This document shows, piece after piece, positions 57,401 through 63,463 of a stretch of 64,000 nt of DNA (position 1 is the first letter of the stretch; each line of letters starts with the position of its first letter). The stretch spans positions 174,410,362 through 174,474,361 of the forward strand of contig NC_134366.1 of assembly GCF_035582795.1 (NCBI RefSeq), written 5' to 3'. A model generated the notes under the pieces. It worked only from the letters and a program-made list of their open reading frames with translations, had not been told where the DNA came from and did not search any database. The translations under genes and the position numbers were made by a program. The stretch is from Mycteria americana. Its lineage: Eukaryota; Chordata; Aves; Ciconiiformes; Ciconiidae.

Positions 57401-57465
57401 TGCTCCCCACAAGGTTGATGGAGAAGAAGAAGAGGGACCGGCAAATGGTCACCAAACGCAGCTGA
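39215..57465 (+). CDS. PLCG1-like: Phospholipase C-gamma, PLCG1-like (complete, 32 coding exons)
   Basis: Receptor- and kinase-activated phosphoinositide phospholipase C that cleaves PIP2 to IP3 and diacylglycerol. Exons: 39215-39434, 45503-45652, 45762-45855, 45976-46023, 46657-46741, 46876-46956, 47048-47082, 48025-48097, 48210-48311, 48391-48509, 48610-48695, 48890-49010, 49126-49294, 49577-49696, 49909-50016, 50169-50356, 50561-50761, 50901-51020, 51341-51524, 51842-51919, 52992-53095, 53316-53412, 53718-53784, 54236-54399, 54522-54618, 54740-54964, 55278-55426, 56215-56329, 56568-56729, 56941-57029, 57152-57336, 57414-57465. They sum to 3888 nt, 1295 codons plus stop, with every phase consistent; mammalian PLCG1 is about 1290 residues. 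Order: PH, EF hands, X box, split PH, SH2, SH2, SH3, split PH, Y box, C2, coiled tail. The core is PLCG1-like, but similarity to human PLCG1 is clearly lower than expected for an orthologue, and the tail is PLCG2-like. Confidence 0.9.
39470..40345. repeat. ~20-bp minisatellite in PLC-gamma intron 1
   Basis: Roughly 45 imperfect copies of a unit like 'ggtggggtgcctggccatg' start only about 35 bp after the exon 1 donor. The unit is about 20 bp with frequent one-base changes, so all frames stay open and give Gly-Gly-Val-Pro-Gly-His type fake peptides. Confidence 0.93.
42921..43596 (+). mobile_element. CR1 LINE, ~680 bp, sense orientation in intron 1
   Basis: The remaining ORF2 C-terminus reads [20 protein letters not shown] and [20 protein letters not shown]. 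It is followed by the 3'UTR 'ggactagatgacctttgaag' and a tail 'atgcttctatgatta'. Frameshifts make it inactive. It is the sense-strand counterpart of the copies at 32494 and 36229. Confidence 0.93.
44770..45410. repeat. ~75-90-bp minisatellite before PLC-gamma exon 2
   Basis: About eight units each contain 'ggacacggttccctggagga', 'cacatggccatggcaccca', 'gctgtcacgcagct' and 'ggacaccctgtcctgggga'. Occurrences of the 'tccctggaggaca' core at about 44797, 44878, 44967, 45053, 45134, 45223, 45297 and 45386 give a spacing of 74-89 bp. Confidence 0.9.
45503..45855 (+). CDS. PLCG1-like: PLC-gamma exons 2-3: rest of N-terminal PH domain
   Basis: Exons 45503-45652 and 45762-45855 (residues about 74-154) encode [37 protein letters not shown], then [14 protein letters not shown]. 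The pattern follows PLCG1 ([20 protein letters not shown]...). Many substitutions fall in the variable loop ([11 protein letters not shown]). The intervening intron is only 109 bp. Confidence 0.93.
45976..48097 (+). CDS. PLCG1-like: PLC-gamma exons 4-8: EF-hand region
   Basis: Exons 45976-46023, 46657-46741, 46876-46956, 47048-47082 and 48025-48097 (residues about 155-262) encode [58 protein letters not shown] and [17 protein letters not shown]. The second half (exons 6-8) is the least PLCG1-like part of the core, with a short helix [12 protein letters not shown] in place of the mammalian loop. Intron 7 (47083-48024) carries a minisatellite. Confidence 0.9.
47220..47705. repeat. GGGATGGGAGCA-type minisatellite in PLC-gamma intron 7
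   Basis: A run of 'gatgggagcagggatgagca' variants with an approximate 12/18/24-bp sub-period fills half of intron 7. It is purine-rich on the sense strand. Confidence 0.9.
48210..49294 (+). CDS. PLCG1-like: PLC-gamma exons 9-13: catalytic X box
   Basis: Exons 48210-48311, 48391-48509, 48610-48695, 48890-49010 and 49126-49294 (residues about 263-461) contain the X half of the TIM barrel. The first catalytic histidine and calcium ligand are His334/Asn335 in [19 protein letters not shown]. Glu364 and Asp366 lie in [12 protein letters not shown]. His379 is in IIYHGHT and Glu413 in ILSIEDHCS. All match the residues required in PLC enzymes, so catalysis should be intact. Near-identity to PLCG1 is highest here. 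Confidence 0.95.
49577..50016 (+). CDS. PLCG1-like: PLC-gamma exons 14-15: first half of the split PH domain
   Basis: Exons 49577-49696 and 49909-50016 (residues about 462-537) encode [33 protein letters not shown], then [16 protein letters not shown] and an acidic run ending EEEVEQKE. This is the gamma-specific insert of PLC. The exon 15 donor is GTGCAT, weaker than consensus but the only one that keeps frame with the next exon. Confidence 0.92.
50169..50761 (+). CDS. PLCG1-like: PLC-gamma exons 16-17: N-terminal SH2 domain
   Basis: Exons 50169-50356 and 50561-50761 (residues about 538-666) encode [20 protein letters not shown], the phosphotyrosine pocket [18 protein letters not shown] with the invariant Arg586, and [13 protein letters not shown]. 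The domain ends [20 protein letters not shown]. It should bind phosphotyrosines on receptors and adaptors such as LAT-type proteins. Confidence 0.95.
50901..51524 (+). CDS. PLCG1-like: PLC-gamma exons 18-19: C-terminal SH2 domain
   Basis: Exons 50901-51020 and 51341-51524 (residues about 667-768) encode [39 protein letters not shown] with Arg694, [19 protein letters not shown] and [20 protein letters not shown]. In PLCG1 this domain binds the phosphorylated linker and relieves autoinhibition. Confidence 0.95.
51842..51919 (+). CDS. PLCG1-like: PLC-gamma exon 20: regulatory tyrosine linker
   Basis: Residues 769-794 read [20 protein letters not shown] then KMPMAR. Tyr772, Tyr776 and Tyr784 correspond to Tyr771, Tyr775 and the activating Tyr783 of mammalian PLCG1. 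Kinase-dependent activation should therefore be conserved. The next intron (51920-52991) contains a CR1-derived tandem repeat. Confidence 0.93.
52262..52577 (+). repeat. CR1 3' fragment with internal 51-bp tandem expansion
   Basis: CR1 3' sequence ('cctccatccttggaggtgtt', '...aggttccttccctgtgatcc', tail 'tacgatgcc') is interrupted by tandem copies of its own 'ctccatcctcagaggttttt' plus 'gggaccaggctggtcttgga' segment. 'ctccat' recurs at 52302, 52373, 52424 and 52475, a clean 51-bp period for the last three. Confidence 0.8.
52992..53412 (+). CDS. PLCG1-like: PLC-gamma exons 21-22: SH3 domain
   Basis: Exons 52992-53095 and 53316-53412 (residues about 795-861) encode [17 protein letters not shown], the RT-loop motif ALYDY, then [19 protein letters not shown] and PANYVEEIV. 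The WW and PANYV residues of the proline-peptide groove are present. Confidence 0.95.
53718..54399 (+). CDS. PLCG1-like: PLC-gamma exons 23-24: second half of the split PH domain
   Basis: Exons 53718-53784 and 54236-54399 (residues about 862-938) encode [20 protein letters not shown], then [31 protein letters not shown] and EATQNADAR. The acceptor of exon 24 (tccttatag at 54235) is within a weak pyrimidine tract, but the frame and homology are clear. Confidence 0.92.
54522..55426 (+). CDS. PLCG1-like: PLC-gamma exons 25-27: catalytic Y box
   Basis: Exons 54522-54618, 54740-54964 and 55278-55426 (residues about 939-1095) encode [59 protein letters not shown] and [17 protein letters not shown]. 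Substrate-contacting SRIYPKG and the NYDP turn are intact. Exon 27 ends ctgcag before GCAAGT, so intron 27 has a GC donor. Confidence 0.95.
55919..56132 (+). mobile_element. CR1 3' end upstream of PLC-gamma exon 28
   Basis: About 210 bp of CR1 3'UTR in sense orientation ('gagacactggcccaggttgc' ... 'ttggactagatggtctttaa'), ending in 'attctatcattctatgattc'. It ends 82 bp before exon 28. Confidence 0.93.
56215..57029 (+). CDS. PLCG1-like: PLC-gamma exons 28-30: C2 domain
   Basis: Exons 56215-56329, 56568-56729 and 56941-57029 (residues about 1096-1217) encode [28 protein letters not shown], then [40 protein letters not shown] and [14 protein letters not shown]. The match to PLCG1/PLCG2 C2 is strong. 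CR1 fragments lie just outside exons 28 and 29, in opposite orientation. Confidence 0.93.
56773..56848 (-). mobile_element. Very short CR1 3' end downstream of PLC-gamma exon 29
   Basis: About 75 bp in antisense orientation: 'catagaatcgtggagtcata', 'gaatggtttgggttgtaagg', 'gacctttaaaggtcatctag'. It is bordered on both sides by ATC/CATCAT trinucleotide runs (56757-56775 and 56847-56862), which may have been the target site or arisen from it. Confidence 0.85.
57152..57465 (+). CDS. PLCG1-like: PLC-gamma exons 31-32: coiled-coil C-terminal tail
   Basis: Exons 57152-57336 and 57414-57465 (residues about 1218-1295) encode [40 protein letters not shown] and a basic end [13 protein letters not shown] before TGA at 57463-57465. 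The first part resembles the PLCG2 tail ([20 protein letters not shown]), not the mammalian PLCG1 tail. The splice into exon 31 is ambiguous: a GC donor at 57030 with acceptor at 57151, or a GT donor at 57034 with a later acceptor 'ggaag' ending at 57158. Both stay in frame and differ by two residues or so. Confidence 0.8.
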
Positions 57466-58440
57466 GCTGGATGGACATGAGCCTGCCAGCCCGCTGCGGA
57501 CCCCCCCTGCCACCTCCTCTCCTGCTGCAAAGGGAGGTGGGGTGGCCAGATCTGGACCCCTCCCATGCCCAGGGCTGGGTGATAGCGGTGTGACAAATCT
57601 GGGGACAAAAGGGGACTTCGGGTAGCTCTGCCTGTGACATTTCGCCATCGGGGCGAGGCAGGAGGTGGGATGCTCTGGCATAAATCCAAGGCACCTCCGG
57701 CTTCGTCCCACGTTCCCTGGGGCTGGTGGCCGCATCCCTGTCCCCACGGGGTGGTCACTGCAGCTCCTCTTCACCCCACGTCCTCCATGTCCCACCACCC
57801 CATGGCAGGGAGGGGCAATGAGCCCCACAACCAATGGGGAAACTGAGGCACGGGTGCCCAGCTGGCCCAGGATGGGGCAGGACCGGCCACCTCCATCCTG
57901 GGGAGAGGGGACAGGACCGGCTGGCAGTGAGGCACCAGGATGGGGATGCAGGGGACACTTTTGGGGGGGGGTAGGGGGGCATTTTGCTCCCCCCGCTATA
58001 AATATCTGTATTTTCTTCTTTTATCCAGCGTGTACATACGGCACGGGGAGGGGGGGTCTGTACCAGCCTCAGTATTAGGGCACGGGGTGGGACCCCAAAA
58101 TGTCCGGAGATGCCCCTGGGACGGGCACGAGGGAGCAGGGGACCAGGTCTGGGGGTGCCCCACAGGGCAGGGTGGCCGGTGACAGGGTGCCCCAAACAGG
58201 CACCGAGCAGACACAGGCACCAAGGTGGCCCCAGAGGGGACAGGGACGTCCCTGAGGTGACATCAGCATTGGCACCAAACCCTGGGGACAGGGACAGATC
58301 CTGCCGGTAAAGCTAACGGAGGTGGTGCCTGGCGGGACGGTGGCTGGGGACATCTGGGGGTGTCCAGCAGGATCGGGGTGTCCCGGTGGGCGGATCTGTG
58401 TATTCTTTGTACGAAAATAAATCTATTTAGCCAATATTTA
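57466..58440 (+). other. 3'UTR of the PLC-gamma gene with poly(A) signal
   Basis: The stretch after the TGA is GC-rich, G-run rich (for example 57963-57979) and without another exon. AATAAA at 58416-58421 is followed by TA/T-rich sequence, a likely cleavage region near 58435-58445. Confidence 0.7.
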
Positions 58441-59529
58441 TACCCCGTCGCTGTGGTCTGGTCCCCCCCTGCTCTGCCCACAGCGCCAATGTCCCTGGGG
58501 TGGGTGATGTCCCCAGGGCGGTGGCTCGGTGGTCCTGCACCCCTGAGCTCAGTGTGTCACCCTTGTCCCCATGACGTGTCCCAGCGGCGGTGGGGACACC
58601 GGGGCAGCGTGTGGTTTTGTGGATGAGATGTGTGTGCTGTGGCGGGCAGGGCCACCCGGGGAGGGGACATGGGACACAGGGCACAGGGCCAGGGGGACAC
58701 AGGCCAGCGGACACAGGCTACGAGGCAGAGAGCCAAGGGGACACAGGGCACAGGGGTGCGGGGACACAGGGACAATGGACACAGCACCATGGGGATGCAG
58801 GACACGGGGTCATAGGGACACAGGGCCATTGGGACAGAGGGTCCTGGGGACACAGGGCTATGGGGACATGGGACACAGGGTCATGGGGACACAGGGCTAT
58901 GGGGATGTAGGGTCACAGGGCCATGGGGACGCAGGGCTATGGGGACACAGCTATGGGGATGCAGGAACTATGGGGACACAGGGCCATGGGGACACACAGC
59001 TACGGGGGCACAGGAACTACGGGGACACAGGGACACACAGCTATGGGGACACACAGCTATGGGGATGCAGGAACTATAGGGACACGGGGACACAGGGCCA
59101 TTGGGACAGAGGGTCCTGGGGACACAGGGCTATGGGGACATGGGACACAGGGCTATGGGGATGTAGGGTCACAGGGCCATGGGGACACAGAGCCATGGGG
59201 ACACACAGCTATGGGGACACAGGAACTACGGGGACACGGGGACACAGGGCCATGGGGACGCACAGCTATGGGGACGCAGGAACTATGGGGACTCGGGGAC
59301 ACAGGGCCATTGGGACAGAGGGTCCTGGGGACACAGGGCTATGGGGACATGGGATGCAGTGTCCTGGGGACACAGGGCTACAGGGATGCACAGTCACAGG
59401 GCCATGGGGACACAGGGATACGGGGACACAGGGCTATGGGGACACAGGAGACAGGGCCACGGGGACACCGCAGCCCGCCCACAGCCCGCGGGGACCCTCC
59501 CGGCGCCCTTAGCGCCCAGCAGGGGGCCA
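58441..59529. other. Intergenic region between PLC-gamma and the CYLD-like gene
   Basis: Short spacer of about 1.1 kb, mostly minisatellite (about 58650-59470). The left 200 bp and the right 60 bp are GC-rich without recognised features. Confidence 0.75.
58650..59470. repeat. GGGGACACAGGG minisatellite with higher-order structure
   Basis: The basic unit is about 15 bp ('ggggacacagggctat' and variants). A larger block starting 'cagggccattgggacagagg' recurs at about 58821, 59093 and 59302 (spacing 272 and 209 bp), so segments of the array were duplicated after the short units formed. Open frames give Gly-His-Arg repeats that are not genes. Confidence 0.93.
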
Positions 59530-59736
59530 GGCGGTGCAGCCGCTAGACCCGCCCTCTCCCTTTCATTGGTTACCTGCCTTGCCTCTGCCTCTTCCTATTG
59601 GCTTAGCAAGCCGGCGGCAGCGGGGCGGGCCGGAAGTGTTGGCGCGCGGTGGTGCCGCTCTGGGCCGCGCTCCTTGTGGCTCTGTGGTGGCGTCCCCTGA
59701 CGCGGAAGAGCGGGGCCGGGGCGGCGGCGGGAGACG
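59530..59736 (+). promoter_or_regulatory. CYLDL: CpG promoter and putative non-coding exon 1 of the CYLD-like gene
   Basis: Two inverted CCAAT boxes (ATTGG at 59565-59569 and 59597-59601), a GGGGCGGG Sp1-type box (about 59622-59629) and an ETS site CCGGAAGTG (59630-59638) lie in close order, a classic TATA-less housekeeping promoter. A GTGAGA donor at 59737 would end an untranslated first exon starting near the ETS site. The exon is inferred, as no ATG is needed before exon 2. Confidence 0.6.
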
Positions 59737-60147
59737 GTGAGAGCGGGGGGTCGGGGGGGTGGGGGGGGGCGCGCCGGGATCCCCCCCATGGCCTCTCCCT
59801 GCCGCCTCCCCTCCTCGGCCATCGCCCCACAGCGGAGCCTTCCCCCGCTGCCCCCCAGCCCCGCCGCTCCCCGGCCCCTGTGGGGCCCTCTCAGCCCCTT
59901 GTTCCCCCCCCCCGTCACCTCAGGGGCAGGCCCTTGAAGAGCCTTCCCCCACCCCAGCCTCAATTTACTGCTTTGATTTCGCTTTAATTTTAATTATCTG
60001 GCGCTTTCCAGGTTCCCCTCAGTGTAATCCGTCAGGTTTCAGAGCTCTTTAAAACGCCACAAACCCAAATATCACACACTGGCCTGAATGTGCTTTTATT
60101 TCTATTAACCTGGGAGGGAATTGCACATATTCTGTTGTTTAAGAGAT

Positions 60148-60250
60148 GGTTTATTCTTGGTTTTGATGAGGAAAACGGTTTATTCTTGGTTTTGATGAGG
60201 AAAACGGTTTATTCTTGGTTTTGATGAGGAAAGTGGTTTATTCTAGTTTG
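60148..60250. repeat. 29-bp tandem repeat, ~3.5 copies
   Basis: 'ggtttattcttggttttgat' plus 'gaggaaaac' starts at 60148, 60177, 60206 and 60235 (last copy partial). The copies are nearly identical, so the expansion is recent. The unit is AT-rich, unlike the other minisatellites of the window. Confidence 0.95.
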
Positions 60251-61999
60251 TTTATGACTAAACCAGTTTATTCTTGTTTCCCCCTTTGAGCAGCATTTAA
60301 AGCACAGTGAGGTTTGTTGTACTCCTTGCGGAGAGAAAACTTGGAGAAAAAAAAGTAACATAAAACCAAGGTGCTGAAAATGGAAGATTGAACAGGGGGG
60401 CTTGGGACACATAATGTTATTCTTTAATTCTATCCTTTAAAAAAATCACAGAATTTTAAGCTTTTCTTCCGCCGGCAGAGTTATAAAACGTCAGCAGCGA
60501 GTTGCGTGGATGGGAAATAAGGGAACGGCTGCGCACCACAGGATTTATTCCACTTCCACAGCCTGCTGTCACCTCCCAGTTTGCTTATTGCAAAGCAGGG
60601 GGGCTCGCCCTGGCACGGCCGCTCCCGGGTACCCCTGTAGTGCCCCGTGACTTCGAGGTGGTCATCCCGGAGTGAATTGCGCCAAGTTCCCTGCAGATTT
60701 GGTGTTCCGCTGGCAGGAGTCCCTCCTCGGTAGAAAGAAGGAAGAGCGTGAGCGTGGTTTGCACCACCAGCACCCCGCCCTCGGTGCTGCGCGTTCGGTT
60801 CTTGAATCTCTGGCTATATGCGTGAAATGAGCCACGTTGGCAGAACCAAGTGGATGCTACTTGAGGAGACCCACAGTTTTCTGGGGGGTTATTCCGTTTT
60901 AAGACCAGACCTTCAACCACAGCAGACGAGCGTTGCCCAAAAGCAGTCCAGCAGCATTTGGATCACATCTCCGAGCCATCATCCCACCTGCTAAGGTTAA
61001 AAAATAAGAGTGAAAGGGAGACGGCTCCTGTAGGAAGCTGCTGCAATGAGCCCAAACGCAAGGAAAGCTCCAGGATCTGATCAGGCATCGGGTGATTTCT
61101 TCCAACACCAGCAGTGATTTATCTTTTCCTAATACTTTAAAAAATGAGCTCTCTTGATATTAATCTCTAGTGAAGTCCCCAGTAACGCTGCCCTCCTCCT
61201 TGCTGAGCTCTGCACAGCCTTTCTGTTCAAGCTCTGCCTACATTTTCCTCCCAACCCACCTGTTTATTGTTCTTGCAAACAGCTGCATTCGTGCTTCCTG
61301 CCGCAGTGCCCCGAGTGTGTTTCTACTTCCCTTAATTCCATCTGCTCAATTCCTCCTCTCTCCACTTTGAACTTTTATGAAACTTCTACCAGGTAGCCCA
61401 TAGTGGAGACATCTTTTTTTTTCTTTCTTAAGTTCCTCCATGGTCTAGAAACAGGCCTCTTATTTTCTCTGTATTGGCCAGGTTGGGCCAACCAGTCCTG
61501 TCCACCTGCAGGAAGAAGTTTCTGTATTCACCCCTTTTGTATCTTGTAACAAAAAGTCTGGGTCCTGGCTGTGCATGGTATCATCAGAAGTCAGATGCGG
61601 AGGGGACAACTGCATGAAAATTTAACTCGACGTATTTAACTAGAAAATAAGCGCAAAAACGTACTTCTGATTCTAGATATTTGAATTTGTTTTAATCTAT
61701 TTGTTTTGAAAGACGGTGATCTTTAGTGCCTCAGCATAGTAATGCGGTAGGTACTGTGCTTTGCGTGATGTTTTGAGTATTAACGTGCTTTAACCCAACA
61801 CCGAAAAGCTCTAGTCGCAGACTAGAACTCCCTTTTTAGAGAATTTTTAAAAGGCAGAATTTAGCCTTTGCCCCACTCCTGCGAGTAAGTAGGAAAAGAA
61901 AGCAGGAGGTGGAATTAAATGAGGCCGTTCTGGCTGTACAGTGTTGCGGAGAACAGGACAGACAAGATGCCACTCTGTGCAACTTCTTACTGGGAGGGT

Positions 62000-62304
62000 T
62001 TAGTAGAGAAGACGGAGCCAGACTCATCCCATGGATGCACAGTGAGGAGACAAGAGGCAACGGGGACAAGCAGGAACGTGGGAAACCTTGGTTAGATGGG
62101 ATTTTTTTCTTTTCCACCATGAGGGTGATCAAACACTGGGACAAGAGACCAGGGAGGCTGTGGGATCTCTGTCGTTGGAGATGCTCGAAACTCAACTGGG
62201 TGATGCTGAAAACTCAACTGGGTGAGGCTTTGAGCAACCTGCTTTGAGTGCAGGGTTGGGCTCGAGACCTCTTCTAACCTGAATTCTTCTGAGATCCTGT
62301 GATA
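62000..62304 (+). mobile_element. Decayed CR1 LINE 3' end, sense, before exon 2 of the CYLD-like gene
   Basis: 'gtagagaagacggagccaga' then 'gacaagaggcaacggggaca', 'caccatgagggtgatcaaac', 'gagatgctcgaaactcaact' and 'gagatcctgtgat' follow an older CR1 subfamily. A short stretch 'aaactcaactgggtgatgct' is tandemly doubled. The element ends about 50 bp before exon 2. Confidence 0.8.
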
Positions 62305-62357
62305 TCATGCGTGTACCTTCACTGGTGTGACTCTCTCCTTTCTCACAACCCAGGGGA

Positions 62358-63463
62358 ATGACAATGACCAGCCTCCTGCCTCCAGCAGGGGACGGAAACT
62401 GCTATTACATCCTGACAGAAGACTGTGCCTATGGCAGCAAGTACTTCCAAGCTGGGAACATGTGCTTCTGCAGCGAGAGAAGTTACCTGCGCAACTTCTC
62501 CGATGACAGGCCCCCAGCTTGCTTCTTGAAAGTCGTCATGCTGGATGACAGCTCCACCGTCACGATAAACGTAGAAATCCTTCAGCCTGTGCGTGAGGAG
62601 ATGGCCGTCTTCCTCCTGGCCGTCAGCAGCCACAACGAACGTTTGAACTACTTCTTGGAGAGGCTGAGCCTTGAAGCAGCTCTGCGGGCCATGCCAGGCC
62701 AAAAAGTGATGGTGGAGGTCGACCGGCAACATTTCCCTGGTATCATCCGCTACATCGGGAGCATTTACAAAAACACTTCACCTGTGCTGTCTCCGTTCTT
62801 CTTCGGGGTGGAGTTACAGGTAAAGCGGCCGAGAAAGTAACTTGCTTATTTTGGCTTTATGTTTGTGTATGTAACGTCCCTTTCTGGTGTGTTTTCAGGG
62901 CGAGGGTGAAAACAGAGGGCGCAGCGATGGATCTTACCATGGCACCGAGTATTTCAAGTGTAAGCGGAACTGTGGGATCTTCCTGCCATTTAGCAGAATC
63001 CAGTTTACTCCCATGCCGGATGACGACTATGTGAAACAGAAGCCAAAACCGGACACGGAGGAGGGGGTTCCTGTGAAAGTGGGAGATGCAGTTAGCTTCT
63101 ACGTGGACGAGGTCCTCACAAAAGGAATAGCGATGGCAGTTTACAGGGAGGGAACCCAATGGTTCGTTAAAGTTTGTCCGGTAAGAGCAGTCTTGATGCC
63201 TTTTCTTGGGGTTGGGGGATTTTTTTAAAAACTATGTTATGGTGGGACGTTAAAAGAGAAGTGGAAGGAATGTCCAAAAGGGACATGAGGTTACATGCAA
63301 ACTTTCCAGGCCTGTTTGAAAAATTGGTTTGTATTCTAGGAATGCCCTGTGTCTTATAAAGCATTTGGCTGATAGGTTTTTCTCTCCTTTCAGGAAGAAG
63401 AAGGAACAACTGACATTTTCAGAGAAATCCCTATGGACTCTGTTGTGAAGGAAAGCTTGCAAA
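62358..63463 (+). CDS. CYLDL: CYLD-like protein, N-terminal part (3 coding exons; continues past the right edge)
   Basis: Coding parts of exons 62354-62819 (ATG at 62358), 62899-63180 and 63394-63463 join in phase 0, 0, then end in phase 1, giving 271 codons. The protein starts MTMTSLLPPAGDGNCYYILT and has SHNERLNYFLERLSLEAALR, then a CAP-Gly domain: GQKVMVEVDRQHFPGIIRYI, FFFGVELQGEGENRGRSDGS and YFKCKRNCGIFLPFSRI. This matches the first CAP-Gly region of the CYLD deubiquitinase (FPGVVRFRG...[20 protein letters not shown]). The following VPVKVGDAVSFYVDEV block may be a reduced second CAP-Gly. Divergence from CYLD points to the paralogue known in fish as cyldl. The catalytic USP domain lies outside the window. 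A second in-frame ATG is two codons downstream. Confidence 0.82.

Larger units (their letters stand above)
59737..62353 (+). other. Intron 1 of the CYLD-like gene
   Basis: 2.6 kb from the putative donor at 59737 to the acceptor 'cacaacccag' at 62353. It begins with a G-run rich stretch (59745-59770). It contains a 29-bp tandem repeat (60148-60250) and ends with a decayed CR1 (62000-62304). No other exon was recognised between 60260 and 62000. Confidence 0.65.

Noticed and set aside
39215-57465. Simple call as the ordinary bird PLCG1
   Set aside because: Divergence from human PLCG1 in normally near-invariant parts, the PLCG2-like tail and the ZC3H3/CYLD-like neighbourhood fit a paralogue better; the alternative stays open until a tree is made.
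58571-59546. 313-codon Gly-His-Arg repeat frame
   Set aside because: Direct translation of the GGGGACACAGGG minisatellite; all frames are open.
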